A stretch of 64,000 nucleotides of DNA from Hawksworthiomyces lignivorus (Eukaryota > Ascomycota > Sordariomycetes > Ophiostomatales > Ophiostomataceae): positions 1-64,000 of the forward strand of contig NTMA01000118.1 of assembly GCA_002917075.1 (NCBI GenBank). The letters run 5' to 3'. This document shows, piece after piece, positions 35,251-48,153 of the stretch. The notes under the pieces are model-generated. The model was not told the origin of the DNA. It ran no database searches and saw only the letters and a list, made by a program, of their open reading frames with translations. The first letter of the stretch is position 1; every line of letters starts with the position of its first letter. A program made the translations under genes and the position numbers.

Positions 35251-36945
35251 TCACTCTCCCCGCGTATACCGCCACAAGAGACTAGCGCCCTTGATGGCTG
35301 GTAGGTTGTGCCGCAGAGAATACCGCCGGCGGTGGCTGCTGCTGTGCAAGCTATTGCTATTGCTGCTGCCGTAGCTAGCGCTGGTGTTGTGCAGGCTGTA
35401 GATGTTGCTGTAGTTATGCGGACCGTTGTAACCGGAGCCGTAGTCACCACACTTTAGTTGCTGCTGCTGCTGCTGCAGATATTGCTGGTGCTTCTTGTCT
35501 TCTGCTATGTTGCCGCTGCCGCTTGTGCCTCCGCCCTCAAAGCAGAATTCATTCTGGCCCTCACCTGCCAGCCCAGACTGCAAAGTAGCTACCACAGCCC
35601 TCTGAAAACGCCGGCGGAAGCGGCGCCAGTCGTCGTTTGTCGGCCACGGGTCGCACCACTCGCCATCGTCTTCTTCTTCACCGTCAAATCCCATACTGCT
35701 CATTCCGCTGTTGTTATTGAGCAATGCTTCCCAATCGTCCTTATCCTCTTCTTTGCTGTTTTCGAGCGGATAAAAGAGAAGCTCGTTCAGGTGTGGTCGC
35801 CGAGGGTGTCGGTTGATGTTCGCTTCAATGTCAAACTTGAAGCGGTAAGCCTGATGCACGACTTGCGGGCGTATAGACAGTGGGGCGGCCGGCTGCGGAG
35901 CGGGGAACACCTGCGCCTGGTGGATAAGGGGATGCTGCTGTTGTGGAGGCATTGGGAATGCTGCTGGGGCAGGCTGAGGTTGGGGTCGCGTCGGTGGCAT
36001 GGGTGGCAATGGGAGCTGCATTGGAGCCGGAAGTCGGTGCCCTTCGGGTTGTGCAGCAGGTATGTGGTGCTGCGCAGCCAGGGGCGACTGCAGCGGAGAT
36101 GGGGAGGATGATGCGACGCTTGGAGCCAGCGGGCTAGGTGCGGAATATGGTGGAGGAGGCGGAAGCGGGCGCTGCAGAGCCATCATGCTGAACGGATAGT
36201 TGGGGGAAGAGTAGACGGGAGGAGGCGGCGGGGTGGAAGTGGCTAGGTCAGCTGCAGAGGGCGAGGGGGATAGAGCGCCGTGAGGTGTCACGGGTAGGCT
36301 GGGAGGGTAGCGGCAGTCGAACTCGAATTGAAACTCCTGGTGGACAACAAACAACAAGGTCTTTAGCTTCGGAAATTTGGCAAGCGCTGACAAGAGCTTG
36401 CCCATATTGCTCTTGGCCACTTTCCAGCTTAGCACAGGATGGCAGATGCCTGTGTACACGCCATAGCTGGTGCCCATTGCCAGCCCGGCCATATGGTCGC
36501 GGATCAAGGGAATTCGGCTCATAAAGTGTAGCGTCCGATGCAGACGCTTCAGTAGCAAGTATGGTTCAAGAAGAAGCAGGTCGCGGGACAGGTCCACAAA
36601 TTTGGTTGTGCGTCCTAGGGTGAGCGGCCGGTAGTGGCGCAAGACGAAGTAGCGAGATTCACGGCATACAGCAGCCAGTGCTGGCGGTGGCTCATGATGG
36701 ACATTGGCAAACATGAGGCCGTCAGCTGCATTCATTTTTTGCTTTGCATGAGGCACGTCCATAATCTCGTAGACGCGCGGATCCGGTAAAGAGTATTCCC
36801 AGATCATGGCCCGGATCTCGGGGGGCAATGATGAGAAATTGCCAAAGTTTTCCGACATATTGACGTCGGTGCTAGGTAGTGTATGTTGCTGGTGCTGCTC
36901 TTCTTGGACGTGAGGAGACGGTTGAGGTTGTTGTTGAGAGAGCAT
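35251..36945 (-). CDS. 2EXR-domain protein with Pro/Gln-rich middle
   Basis: A 564-residue single-exon protein from the ATG at 36945 (MLSQQQP). The frame extends further 5' but without an ATG close enough to be preferred. After a Gln/His-rich start, the segment FSSLPPEIRAMIWEYSLPDPRVYEI is the diagnostic opening of the fungal 2EXR family. It is followed by ALAAVCRESRYFVLRHYRPL and a FVDLSRDLLLLEPY strand, which closes the conserved part at about residue 140; a further helical part follows to about 220. The rest is low complexity: Pro-rich, then Gln/Ser/Asn-rich, with an acidic patch (EEEDDGEW). 2EXR proteins are abundant in filamentous fungi and lack a settled biochemical role. No linked partner is seen. 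Confidence 0.85.
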   Translation of the reverse strand: MLSQQQPQPSPHVQEEQHQQHTLPSTDVNMSENFGNFSSLPPEIRAMIWEYSLPDPRVYEIMDVPHAKQKMNAADGLMFANVHHEPPPALAAVCRESRYFVLRHYRPLTLGRTTKFVDLSRDLLLLEPYLLLKRLHRTLHFMSRIPLIRDHMAGLAMGTSYGVYTGICHPVLSWKVAKSNMGKLLSALAKFPKLKTLLFVVHQEFQFEFDCRYPPSLPVTPHGALSPSPSAADLATSTPPPPPVYSSPNYPFSMMALQRPLPPPPPYSAPSPLAPSVASSSPSPLQSPLAAQHHIPAAQPEGHRLPAPMQLPLPPMPPTRPQPQPAPAAFPMPPQQQHPLIHQAQVFPAPQPAAPLSIRPQVVHQAYRFKFDIEANINRHPRRPHLNELLFYPLENSKEEDKDDWEALLNNNSGMSSMGFDGEEEDDGEWCDPWPTNDDWRRFRRRFQRAVVATLQSGLAGEGQNEFCFEGGGTSGSGNIAEDKKHQQYLQQQQQQLKCGDYGSGYNGPHNYSNIYSLHNTSASYGSSNSNSLHSSSHRRRYSLRHNLPAIKGASLLWRYTRGE

Positions 36946-39900
36946 AATTGTGAAAAGTGAGGCAGATAAACAAAGGATGTGATTCCGAGGAAACAGAGAA
37001 AGAGAAGGACGGAGGTGAAGGGAGAGGATATGAGATATATCTAAAGTCTTGGAAGCCAAGCTGTGCGCAGGTCGGCTTCCCTCTTTCCTCTTTGGGGGCT
37101 GTCTTATTTAGTTTTATTTTAACTTTGCCTGGGATCTTGCTGCCCTCTCTCTTTGTTATGCCTTAGGAGGCGCGGCTCTAAACACTGAGCGCTGAATTGT
37201 GGTTGTGGTTGATGTTGCGGCTCGAATATAACCGGACCAACCTTGCTCGCCCTTTCAACCCAGAAATTTCCTTTCCTTGGCCACGTCAGGTGGATCACGA
37301 TGGAAACAAAATACCAGCAACACAGCCTCTAGATGAGCAAGCCACTGAAAATAATAGGCTTGCCTGGTTGATAAGCCGTGTAAATTGAAGTTGCTGGTGA
37401 AAAAAAGGATGCGGCCCAGCGACTTCGTCTTAATGCTGGAGTTAAAGGGTGTAAAAGCCAGCACGCAAATCCGAGGTTGGTTTTACTTTATATTTCTTTT
37501 CAGATATTCTCAAACTGGCTTCTCAGAAAACTGGAGGAATTTCTTGACGGAAAGTATAGCTATGTCATGTCAGCCACTTGGGGGGAAAGACGGCATTTGT
37601 TCAGGGAGGAGGTGTGAGTATATGTAGACATGTGCATACAGTTTTGTGTGCGTATGTAGAGGATGGCTTGCGCCGCCCTTTTATATCCCTTGTATATTGG
37701 GCTCTTCTGCATCGACTTTGTGATCTTAGCTGGAGGTGGCCAAGTGGCTGTTTTATCCTGAGATATTGCGTGTGCGAGAAATTGTGTGTGTGAGGTTCTG
37801 CAGATTTGTATGCGTGTATATGTCTGATATAAGTTGTGTATGTACAAAAAAGCCTCTCGTCAAACAGTAGTGAAGCAAAGAGATAAAAATAAAGGGTTGG
37901 ATTAACAGCAGACCCGGTTTAATAAAATGAATGAAATATTGCAAGTGGCACGAAAAATAGACAATATTGTCTGTTTACAGCTGCTTAAAACGACAGGTGG
38001 AATACGACCGTAGGAGAGCAGAAAGAAGTCGGAAGAAAGAGAAAAAGAAAGAGAAAGAGAAAGGAAGCAGAGGGAAAGCAATAATATACCAAGAGACGGG
38101 AGCGAGAAGACAGCAGAGTAGAAGACTGTTAAACCAAAAAGAAAAAAGCAGACGGAGAAGGGAGGAAAATAAAATGATAGCCATGGAGTTAGCGTGACCA
38201 TGAGGCGCCCTTCACAATAAGAGAAATAAACGTTGGCAAACTCAGAAAAAGGGAAAAAAAAAAGGCTTGGGACCCTAGACTAGACGTCACTTGACAGGTT
38301 GACGGCAGACTCTCCACCACCCTCTCTAGCTAGGCGAAAAGAGAGAAAAGAAAGTTTTAACAATCGCTACGCTAGTTTGAGCCTTTGGGATTATGTAGCA
38401 TACCGTAGTATTGCAGCGGCATCTAATCGATTTTTACTGTTTTACGGAATATATCTTTTATAAAATAATATGCTTTGTTTCGAAAGGAGGGGGGTGCGTG
38501 TAGGTGGATGAAGGCGGAAGCGTGTACGTGCACGAGGCAGGGCGTGCGTGGTGTGGGTGGGGAGGGAGTGTAGTTTGACTGAATGCAGAGTTTAAGAGGT
38601 GAGAGCTGCTTGGCTAGGGCTGTCCTCTCCCGTCCGGAGCCTATCGGAGAGGCAGCATTCAAAGGGATGGGATGCGAAAGGAAGTCGAAATGAAAGGGCA
38701 AAAAGAAGGCGACAGGAGCGGGATGGTATAGAGGGAGCACATTTGACGGCTCCTGGGAGGGGGAAAGGGCGGGCTGCTATGGGTGGAGATGTGCTACGGT
38801 CTGGTAATAGGAGGTGTACGATAATCTGGTTGAGGATGCGAGTGTGATGCATGCTTGCGAAGGGTAAAAAAAAGGTTGCGAGTAAGGGGTGGAGGAGGGT
38901 GATTCCGTATGTGCTTCTGAGTTTGTTTCAAACCAACGGAGCACAAGACAGGTAATCCAAAGACAAGAAGTGTGGGCTTGGACGTGGACAGCCGGCAGGG
39001 CGCCGAACGATCAAGACAATCGGAAGAGGCATACCTATTAACAAGAAGTATACTTCAAGGAAAGGGTAAGGGAGGTTTGCAAGAATCGAAGTTGGCTAAT
39101 ACTGCGTCACGCCCTGTACGTCGATGGCAGCCGCAATAACCTTGGTCTAGTTAGTGTAAGCCATCACATAGCCGAAGTGAGGCGTCAAAGATATCATGCT
39201 ACCAAAGGACATATTGAGCTTACTTAGCTAGACGAAAGACCAGTCTAGAAAGAAAGTAGAAGTAATGCTCTTTTTTTATTATTATTTTTTTTTTGTATAA
39301 AAAATCATCTACAGCTGAGCATATTGAAAATTAAAGGCAACTGACGCAACGACGCCCTGAAAGAGGCAGTTACTAATATGAGCACTGGGAGGCCCTTTGC
39401 CACGAAGAGTTGCGCTTTGGTTAGGCAATATCAATAATACAGTTCTATATGAAGTGCTTATGGGTTGAGAGAAGGAAGAACGTACTTGGAAACAGGGGGC
39501 TTGTCTCCTAGTATGAGCGAGCACAGTAGAACCTTGTTAGGCGCTGAAAATGGAAACTTAAGAGTAGAGTGCTATAATAGAGAGGCACAAGTAACGTTAT
39601 CGTAATTACAGGGGATCATGAGGGAGCTGTGTCCCGGTAGCGATGATTAGTGGGTTTTGGAATGAAGCACTGGTGATGGGGGCCTTGGGCGGCGCAACCA
39701 TTGTTTGCTGCAAAAAAAAAATAATTATAAAAAAGCAAAATAAAAAATGAAAAGAATATGAGTGGGAAAGTGTGTGTATGACTTGGCAAAAGGGGAGGAA
39801 ATAGATGAATGAGCTATATTTGGGATATAGGGGTTGTTCTATTATTCCTGCTGCATTTTTGCAATATATTCCAGTGTATGAGTGTGGGTTGTAGTAGGAA

Positions 39901-42900
39901 GTGGTAGGCGTCGGAAGGCTTCCTGGTGCATCTCGTACGCGCAGTCAGGTAATCTACATATACGAACAGGGGGCTAAGGCACTTTGTGCTATAGGAACTT
40001 CGCCCATGGTGGTGTTTTTGAGAAACAGCACGAAGTGCTAGCGCATAGGCTTATGTATCTTGTGTGAGATGCTTAATATGGGGATCCCTCGTCCCATGGT
40101 AGCGTGCCGTTAGAAACAGAAACGCTGAGGGCTCTAGTCCATCAAAGGGGTAGGCTGTGTGGGAAAGAGGGCACACGCCAGCGATCAGGATACATTCATA
40201 CCGTAAAAATCAGAGCGAAGAAAGTCCTTGTGCCAGGATTTGGGGTTTTTGGGGGTTGCCGGACGGAGTTGGATAAGCAGGGGGGGTGAGGATGGAAAGG
40301 GCTTGGGATGCAGAAGGTGGAGGAGTGCCTCGAGGAAAACTAAGAGGGGTGTGTGATTCCCGTGTAAGACGTTCTGCGAAGAGTCCCAGAACTCGGAAGT
40401 TGGACTCTTTTGGCAGCAGACCGAAGCGAGAAGCTAGAGAAGAGAAATGATTATGGAAGCAAAGAATTGAAGACGAAGCACCTTACGTACGTTCTTGGCA
40501 TGTGCATCTTGCCCCAAAGACGCGCCTGTGCATTGCTCAGGCGCATCCGTGACAGGGCAGAGTGCTTCTTGCGAATAAAGACGAATCGCAACTGAAAATA
40601 GCAAGCCTGAATTTTATTCGCGAAAGACAACAGACGAACATGTAACTGAGACGATGCGGTCGATGTATTCGTCGACGACCCATGTTGCAAGTTGATTGGA
40701 CTTGTCATCCAATGGACAGTCCGACAGATGAGGGAGCATATTGTTAAGTCGAGTATCAGTCGAGAAATGGCAAGCTCGCTTACAAGAGAGGCTAGTATGT
40801 CGGCCAACGAGAAGGCCCAGAAAGGGAGAACGAGGGCTTTTCTTCCTTAGCATCGCATAATGCCTGTCCTGCGCACATTCAATTTCGGTGTGCTGGTTCG
40901 TCAGAGGCAATCCCAGCCACAAGGTCACCCTGGACGGGACGATGCGGCACAAAAACCAGCAGCGGGCCAAGAGACGAAAACAGGCCTGTCCGGGAGGCCA
41001 GCAGCAGGAGAGGGATATGAGAGGGCTATTATCACAGCCGTGTGGGGGAGAGTTGGTACAATATTTCTGATGCGGTTTTGTTCTCTAAAGTCTTTTTCAC
41101 CTCACCCTTTTCTTCTTTCGTTTTTTGCAGGTTGGGCAGTAACCAGCAACTGCGAAACAATGCAGTAATCCAGCGGTCTGCTAGCTCTGCCGCGTTTAAT
41201 TTAATTGATCTCCACCTACCAAGGAGGCGGTGGACCAGTGGCTGTTGCGCAGGAGCATGGGCGTCTCTGCCATATATTACAAGGGACATATTATTATTGC
41301 CTCAACCACAGCATTGCGCTCTGTATTATCAATAGTTTATTGTATTATTGCGAGGAAGAGTGCTTACCATATAAGAAGAGACATGAAAATCCAGTTCTGG
41401 AGTCTCGTTTCCTCTCGCTCACCAACCATTGACAAGCCTTCTCCATACGCGGATGGCCTGCATGATGAATATATTAAAAACCGACCCCAAGCGGCGGCAC
41501 CGCTTTTCCCATTCTCGGATTTCTCTTTTTCCTTAGTCTTCGCGCTGTCCTCTTCTCGTTTCCAGTTTCTGGTTTGCTGGTGTCTCTCCACATATAGATT
41601 AAATGCTTGCGTGTTCCTCTCCTTTTATTCCGCCTCCCTTCGTAGTCGCCGTAAAAGGAGATGCCGCCGCCAGCTTTTCGTCGCCATACTTTCTTTCCAA
41701 ACGGCCCTCGGACCATCCAATCGGCCGTTGACTCCCTCTACAGGAAGGCGACTTGGTGTGATCTCCCCTCTCCCTCTCTCTCTCTCTCTCACCTTACGCT
41801 TTGTCTTCCTTGTCACCCCCTGTTGTGCTCCGTAGTGTTTGTTACAACCATCGGAGCTGATCTTCGGGTAACGAGATCTCACACTGTTTTTTTCGTTATT
41901 ATTTTAGACTTTCCTGCCTGGATCATTGGTTTGAGATGGCATGCTTCTGCAGGGTTTGTTTCGATTTACGGATGCATTTTCACAGAAGAGCCAGCCCTGG
42001 AGCGCCGAATCGCTATGCCGCCGGCACATCGATCAAACACTCGCAGAGTTTAAGTGTGCGGAATGGGAAAGCTGGGTTGAGAGACTCAGGTTCATGTAAG
42101 ATAAATCCCCCAGGGCAATCGGTGGGCAAGAAGCATTGGCTTGTGCTTCTCGTGCCGACGCATCCTACGCATACTGCTGAAGATCGCAAGCGAGGCGGAA
42201 ACAATATTCTCTGTCAATGCAATTCGGCAGTCACCGGGAGAGCATACGAGAGTAGACGACGAAAGTACCTGGAACACCGACCCTGGAAATAGAGAAAAAG
42301 GATTCGAGGAAAAAAAGGGAAAAAGGAGCACTATGCGGAAACATGACAGACACCAGGGAAGAAAGCATACTGGCCTCCACTTGAAAAGATTGGAAAGCCG
42401 CCTACGAGACTTTGAAACCGCCAGAGGGAGGGTGGGACGAGAAGGATGGAGTCGGCTTTATAAACGAAATTGGGGTTGGCAGCCTTTACCTCACCCTCTC
42501 TTCCCTGAGCCTCTCAGGCCCCTAAATCTGGCTGTGACATCATCGCTTCAGAGAAAAAAAGGGCGCGCCCACTGCTAGAAAAGGTCCTGCGTAGAGAGTG
42601 CGTAATAGAAAGTTTAAATTTAGGTGCAAGGATTTCTGTTATTCATGCCCTCAAAAGCTGCTGATGAGACGCCATTCGTCGACGATGATTCGGCTCCAAG
42701 AGACGAGAGAAAGGAACATGGATCTTAGGTTCGTATGAGAATGATTGTTGCATTAAACGAACTTTATGATTTCGTGGGGGGAGGAAAGAGGGCTCGCTTG
42801 TTTCTGCTTTTCTCGCTTCAGGGTCTGCTTTTCCGGGATACAAAAGATCGGCTGCTTGATTTGCGTCTGTATCCAGAGATCTAGAATATGTAGGTAAAGA

Positions 42901-45378
42901 ATGCTCCGTGCAAAGTCAACAATTGGAGAAAAGGCTGCTGGAAAGATAAGAGGCAGTTTCGTTTTTAAAAATGCTAATCTTCATGTGATTTTACACGTGA
43001 TTATAATAGCAAAAATTTCCTTCAAAACACACAACCAATCAAAGCTTAGATTTGTGTAGCCCCACAATACGAGACTATTTGAATCGAAATTTTTTGGTTT
43101 CTTCTTTTCCTGTTTTCTCTTCTCTTTTCTTTTCTTCGTGCGGCGGTACGACTTGAATTTAACATACCCGTGTTGCTCGAATTCACTTTTTCCATGGAGG
43201 GGGCGGAGGGCTCTTGCTTTCTGCCTCTATTCGCAGCGTCAGTCGTGCCACAGAATAACGGAATTGCACATCGGCTCCTTTACTGGACTGTCTCGCTCTG
43301 GGTTTCCCTCACCAGGCAGACGACGGTAGAGAGTCGGACAGAAAGACCCAAAATAGACGGATATTGTATTGGGATATGTTGGCTCAGGGATCCACGCCGC
43401 ACGGAGACCACAGCATATCGAAGAAAGTAGGAGAGATCTAGCTGAGATCCAGGCATTGTCAAATGACAGCGTATGACTGCTCAGCAGAAGTGATCTGTCG
43501 TAGAGCATGTGATAATTGTTTTGGCTGGTGTGGTGGCATCCGCCTCTGTGCCTACTCTATCTGTATGGACTGGTGACATCGTCTTTCTGGAAGACGCTGT
43601 CGAAGGACCTTCCCTTCTCTTTCCCCTTGTTGTTGAGCCTCTTTGAGATCTCTGCCCTTGCATTTCGAAGGATGGCTTCCGCCGCAAGATGGATGGTAAA
43701 TGGCCGGTACGCAGAGGCCAATCGACGCCAAGTGGTTTGATTCTGATATGGGGCTATGTTTGCTCAAGCGCACACACATTCTCGTTTCGATGATCTCCGG
43801 TCTCTTCTTTTCAATTGTCCGGTCGTGCATTAGTAGCATCCTGCCCTGACAGGTCTGCCCTGGGGGTGCCGCTATCTCCATGGGATGGGAAGCAACTGTA
43901 TGGTTTGACGATGGCGATGAATATTTCGTTGCGGCCATCTGCAATCTACATCCATCTGACGGCCCCACCCAACGATCATCTGCTTTCATATATCTACAAT
44001 TATCTGCGGTCGTGAGAACTGTCGATGGACGCTGATAATAATGGTTTCTCGATTTTAGCCATATCTCTGCGCACATCAGTTTAGGTAAAGTATAAATATA
44101 GAAGAAACAAATGTCCTATTCGATGGCGATCATGGCCGCAGGAGTGTTTCGTTTTGAGAGCTGATCGACCTTCTGGTTTGTGCGATAATCCTAGATTTAT
44201 CCGTATTGACTTTATCTTGGGAAAATTCTCTGCAGCTCTTCTCGCGTGAACCCGGATCAGCAGAGAATCAAGAGGCAAGGACCAAGCCCAACCTGCACTC
44301 TCGCTACACGTTCACCCACATATCGTATATGACCGGGAAAAAAGAAAGGCAGAAGGCGACACATATGAGTAAGATGACAAGTAGGGGCAAAAGAAGGATT
44401 AAATTCAAAATTAAAGAGATTGAGGACTGCCTTCTGCTGGGTGTCGCCAAAGGGCTTGGTTTGATTTGGGAAAATGCGTCGCCAAATTGGATTTGATGAT
44501 TCACGAACAACACATGACGGCGAAGAACTATGGAAGAAAAACCAGGGTATTTGAGGAAATTGGAAATTGGAAAACTTTCCAATTCATTTTCACACTTCGT
44601 CCTCACAGGCTGGCAATTTGACGAATACCGCAAGATGACCGCAAAAGGCAGAGGAGGCCCTCCCTTCTGGACACCCCTGGTGGCGGCTATTTTCCATTTG
44701 GCTTCTTACGCTGCTTCGCCGCCCACGTCCCCCCATCACTGACCTACCCGTTTCGGTGAATGCGAGAGACCCATGGCCTTGCTATGACCTCATGCTGACT
44801 CTTTTATTGCGTCCCTCTGTGGCCACCTGCTCTCTCTCTCTCTAATGACTAGATGGAATACCGAATATGGAAAAAGGAACGCATACATATAAAAACACGA
44901 ACACGCAAACGGCAAAAGAGGAAATCAATCTAAAAAGAAAGCCCAAAGAGCGAAAACATATAAAGACACTCCCCCCTCTGCTCCCTCGGGTATAACGTCG
45001 ACGGGCAGTGACCAGCCTCTATCGCATGTCTAATTTGCCTTTTGAGCGGATGCCTGCTTCCTTTTTGTCTCTCTCCTTTGCCTCAATCTATTGTATTTTT
45101 CACCGAGGCGCTGCAAACACGTAACATACTGTCCTTCTCGTTTCGTAGCATCTAGGTATTTCTAACGACCGGGTTGCGCATCGATTAATTTTTATTTTTC
45201 TCGTAAATGACACACCGAAGGATACGAAGCCGGGGGGGGGGCGGGAGAGAGAGGCGCTGCCTCACCGTGAAAGGATTCACATCTGGTGGGATCTTCTTGC
45301 TGCTCAGCCTTTTTTTTCTTTGCTTTCCGCTCCCCAGTCATCATTTCTCTTCTATTTTTGGCGCCATCGGCCGCGGCT
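36946..45378. other. 8.4-kb interval without a supported gene
   Basis: Many short overlapping frames but none with domain content. Purine-rich runs lie at 38035-38065, and T/A-rich and G-rich patches alternate. A pyrimidine-rich stretch at about 41500-41900 with a CT microsatellite resembles the leaders seen elsewhere, and a 130-codon frame starts at ATG 41661 just after it. I cannot support that frame as a gene. Confidence 0.5.
41774..41790. repeat. CT microsatellite
   Basis: About eight CT units inside a wider pyrimidine-rich stretch. Confidence 0.85.
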
Positions 45379-46605
45379 CTACTCGCCCGACTCGTTGCCA
45401 ATCTTCTCCAGCTTGCCCATCTCCCGCTTCTCGCCGACCTCGCCGATGAGCCGGATCCGGTCTAGCCGGACCTTCTCGGCACCGTCCTCGGCGGTGACCA
45501 CGAACAGGACCAGGGTGTTCACCTTTTGGAACTTGACAAAGCGCAGGCCGATGGACGCCGTGCCCTGGTCGTTCCAGTCGGACGGCTTTAGCTCGATCTC
45601 CTGCGTCGCCTGCGTGTCCTCGGCCTCGTCGAAACCCAGATTGTGCGGGTTGTTGCTGTACAGCTTGATCAGCTGCGGCCGCGCCGCCTCGTCGCTCGCG
45701 TGGGACGTGATCTGTACGGAACCGGAAAAAAAAAAGATTTGTCAGCAGCGCGCATCGACGCGATTTCCATGCCAGAGTAGGTGTTTTTTGCTTGTTTTTT
45801 TTTTCTTTCTGTGAACGCACCTGAATGGTGTGCAGCTTGGTGACGGACTGGAAGGGGACGAAGAGCATCAGCTGCTCGTCCGTGTCGCTCTCGACCCAGT
45901 CGGCGTCGGCGGCGGCAGCGGCCTCAGGGCGCGCGCTGGGCTTGCTGGGCCCGAACAGCACGCGCACGCCGCCGGCGCTCGAGTCGTCGTAGTTGAGCAG
46001 CTCCAGTCGCGTCAGCTCGACGTTATCGGTGATGTCGTGGTAGCCGCGGGGCAGCGCCGCCCCGTACCAGGCGGGCCCGGTGTGCTCGCCCGCGCCGGAA
46101 GCGGAGCCGCCCTCGGCGGCCGTCGTAGCGGAGTCAGCCTCCCGGGCCAGCTTCTTCACCAGCGCCTCCAGCTTCTTAGGCTCGGCGCCCTGCACGCGCT
46201 CGATCACCTTGCCGTCCCGGAAGAGGAGGAAGGTCGGCATGGAGGTGATGCCGTAGGCCTCGGCGATGGGCTTCTGGGCGTCGGTGTCGATCTTGACAAA
46301 GGTCACGACCTTGTCGCGGGCGAGCTGGGCAGCAAAGCCCTCGAAGAAGGGCGCGATCATCTGGCATGGGCCGCACCACGTAGCGAAGACTGCGTGTGCA
46401 TGCAATCGGATTAGTAAAACAAATTAAAAAAAAAAAACAAATAAAATAAATTTAAAAACAAGCAAAAGAAAAGAAAAGAGAGCTGCAGGTCAATCAGGAA
46501 AAGCAGCTAAAATAGAGACATACAGTCGGCAATCACCACCTTTGACGACTTCAGCACGCCGTCTAGCTGGGCCTGGGACCCGATCTGGATCACCTTGGAC
46601 GACAT
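45379..46605 (-). CDS. txl1: Thioredoxin-PITH protein (Txl1/TXNL1 type)
   Basis: Three exons, 46605-46524, 46389-45821 and 45711-45379, give 327 residues. Intron 1 (134 nt) has donor GTATGT and acceptor ACGCAG, and intron 2 (109 nt) has donor GTGCGT and acceptor GTACAG. The N-terminus MSSKVIQIGSQAQLDGVLKSS leads to VVIADFFATWCGPCQMIAPFF, a thioredoxin fold with both redox cysteines (C33, C36) and the cis-Pro motif TSMPTFLLF. After a linker, a PITH domain (about 120-327) includes WVESDTDEQLMLFVPFQ, PHNLGFDEAEDTQATQEIEL and GLRFVKFQKVNTLVLFV. In yeasts and animals, proteins with this architecture dock on the 26S proteasome through PITH and act as proteasome-linked thioredoxins. The length and both domains are complete. 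A J-domain gene lies just upstream on the same strand. Confidence 0.93.
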
Positions 46606-47259
46606 AGCTGCGGTCGTTCTGTTTTGGTCTGTAACCAGAGCTCCTGTGCCTCGCTCTCTTTCTCCCTGTCTTGCTTCCGCGAAGCTTTAAATTTTGAAAG
46701 GAACGCTTTCGTCTCTGCTGTTCTCTATCCTCCTTTTTTTTTGTGCTATTTGGGAGCAGCTGGAGTTGCAGGTTCTAAAGAGAAGGTGGGAGAAAATCAC
46801 AGAAAGCTATTGTATGCAGTTGTTGAGCCTCGAACTTTTTGCCCCGCACTGATTCCGCTGCTTTGGTGATCTGCTGCTGCTGGAGTGCTGCAAGGCACCC
46901 AGCGGCTTTGCGTCGCATTTGCTATTTACTGGCTTCAAATTTGAAGGCGCAATTGCATCACGTGCGACAATGCAAGCAATTCCTCAGTACGAAGGCCACA
47001 GCGGTGTAGAACAGCCTTCTGTTGTCATTTTTCTAGATCTTCTTATATTGAACTACATACAGTATGGTATTCGATAAAAATAATAATGAAAAGGATCATT
47101 CGCGGCATGACTTCAACTCCCAGTTTCCAAAAACCAGACTCGCTCTCAACACCATGAAACCAAAACCAAAAAAAAAGGAACACATATTATGAATCATTCC
47201 TCCCTTTGCAAGGCCACCACTGGCTGCTTTCCTCTGAGTGCCGTAGAGACGAGGGCCTC
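46606..47259. other. Intergenic spacer between tandem genes
   Basis: About 650 nt containing the promoter of the thioredoxin-PITH gene and the 3' end of the J-domain gene. Nothing distinct seen. Confidence 0.6.
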
Positions 47260-48153
47260 CTAGATGCCGACGGCGTGGCTGAAGACGCGCACGGCCAGCT
47301 GGCTGAGCAGGCGGGCGCGGTCGTCCTGGGGCAGCTCCTGGAAGACGGCGTAGACGCTCTTGCCCTTTGCGTCGCGGATGGCGCCCAGCCGGTTGCCCGC
47401 GACGGCGCCGGCCAGCAGGCCGGGCACGTTGGCCACGATGAAGCCCAGCGCGCCGCCGCTCACGCCCCCCACGAGGCTCCAGAACTTGCTCGTCGGCCGG
47501 CTCGTCTCCGGCTCCGCCAGCCCCTCCTCGCGCAGCATCTCCTCGAACGCGTCGGCGAACTGCGCGTCCTCGGCCCGCTGCCGCGCCTCTTCGCTGTCGG
47601 CCGCCGCATGCCCGCCGCCTGTGGCCTTGGAGAAGAAGTTCCAGGCCCAGGACGCCGTGCCGTCGCCGCCGCCGCTGCCGCCGTGGGGAACTTCCTCGCT
47701 GTCCTCGTCCTCGTCCACGTTGAAGCTGTACTTGCTGCTGCCGGCCCGCCGCGCAAAGATGTGCCGCTGAGCGTCGTACTCGCGGCGGCGGCCCGCGTCC
47801 GACAGCGTGTAATAGGCGTCGTTGACCAGCTGGAACTTGCGCGTGCGGGTCTTGCGCTCGGGGCTGTCGACGGGCACGCGATCCGGGTGGTTTTTCAACG
47901 CAGCCCTGCAAGAAGGGAAAAGGAATTAGTGACTCTACAGCCGGGGACAAACGGCCAAATCGCTAACAGGTAAGAGAAAGGGCAGTACGTACCGCTTGTA
48001 AGCGTCGCGAATCTGCTGCGTCGTAGCATTTTCAGAAACACTCAAGATGGCGTCTGGAACCTGCCAGTTAGTAGGTCCTCTTTGGACAGAGAATGCGGCA
48101 TGAGCAGAGCAGCACTACATACAATAATCTGGAGGAGGGGTGTCCTGGGTCAT
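47260..48153 (-). CDS. J-domain protein with C-terminal membrane-like segment
   Basis: Three exons, 48153-48123, 48053-47993 and 47905-47260, give 245 residues. Intron 1 (69 nt) has a CTAAC branch and uses the AG at 48055-48054, which restores DYYAILSV. Intron 2 is 87 nt. The J domain (about 9-75) has the DYYAILSVSENATTQQIRDAYKR start, an intact HPD at 37-39 and FQLVNDAYYTLSDAGRRREYD. No G/F-rich region or zinc fingers follow, so it is a class C (type III) J protein that would stimulate an Hsp70. Residues about 165-205 (VSGGALGFIVANVPGLLAGA) are hydrophobic and Gly-rich and may sit in or on a membrane. The closing segment RLGAIRDAKGKSVYAVFQEL looks conserved. The location of action is not determined from sequence. 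Confidence 0.92.

Noticed and set aside
47206..47973. Plus-strand 255-codon frame
   Set aside because: Antisense of the J-domain gene, produced by high GC content.
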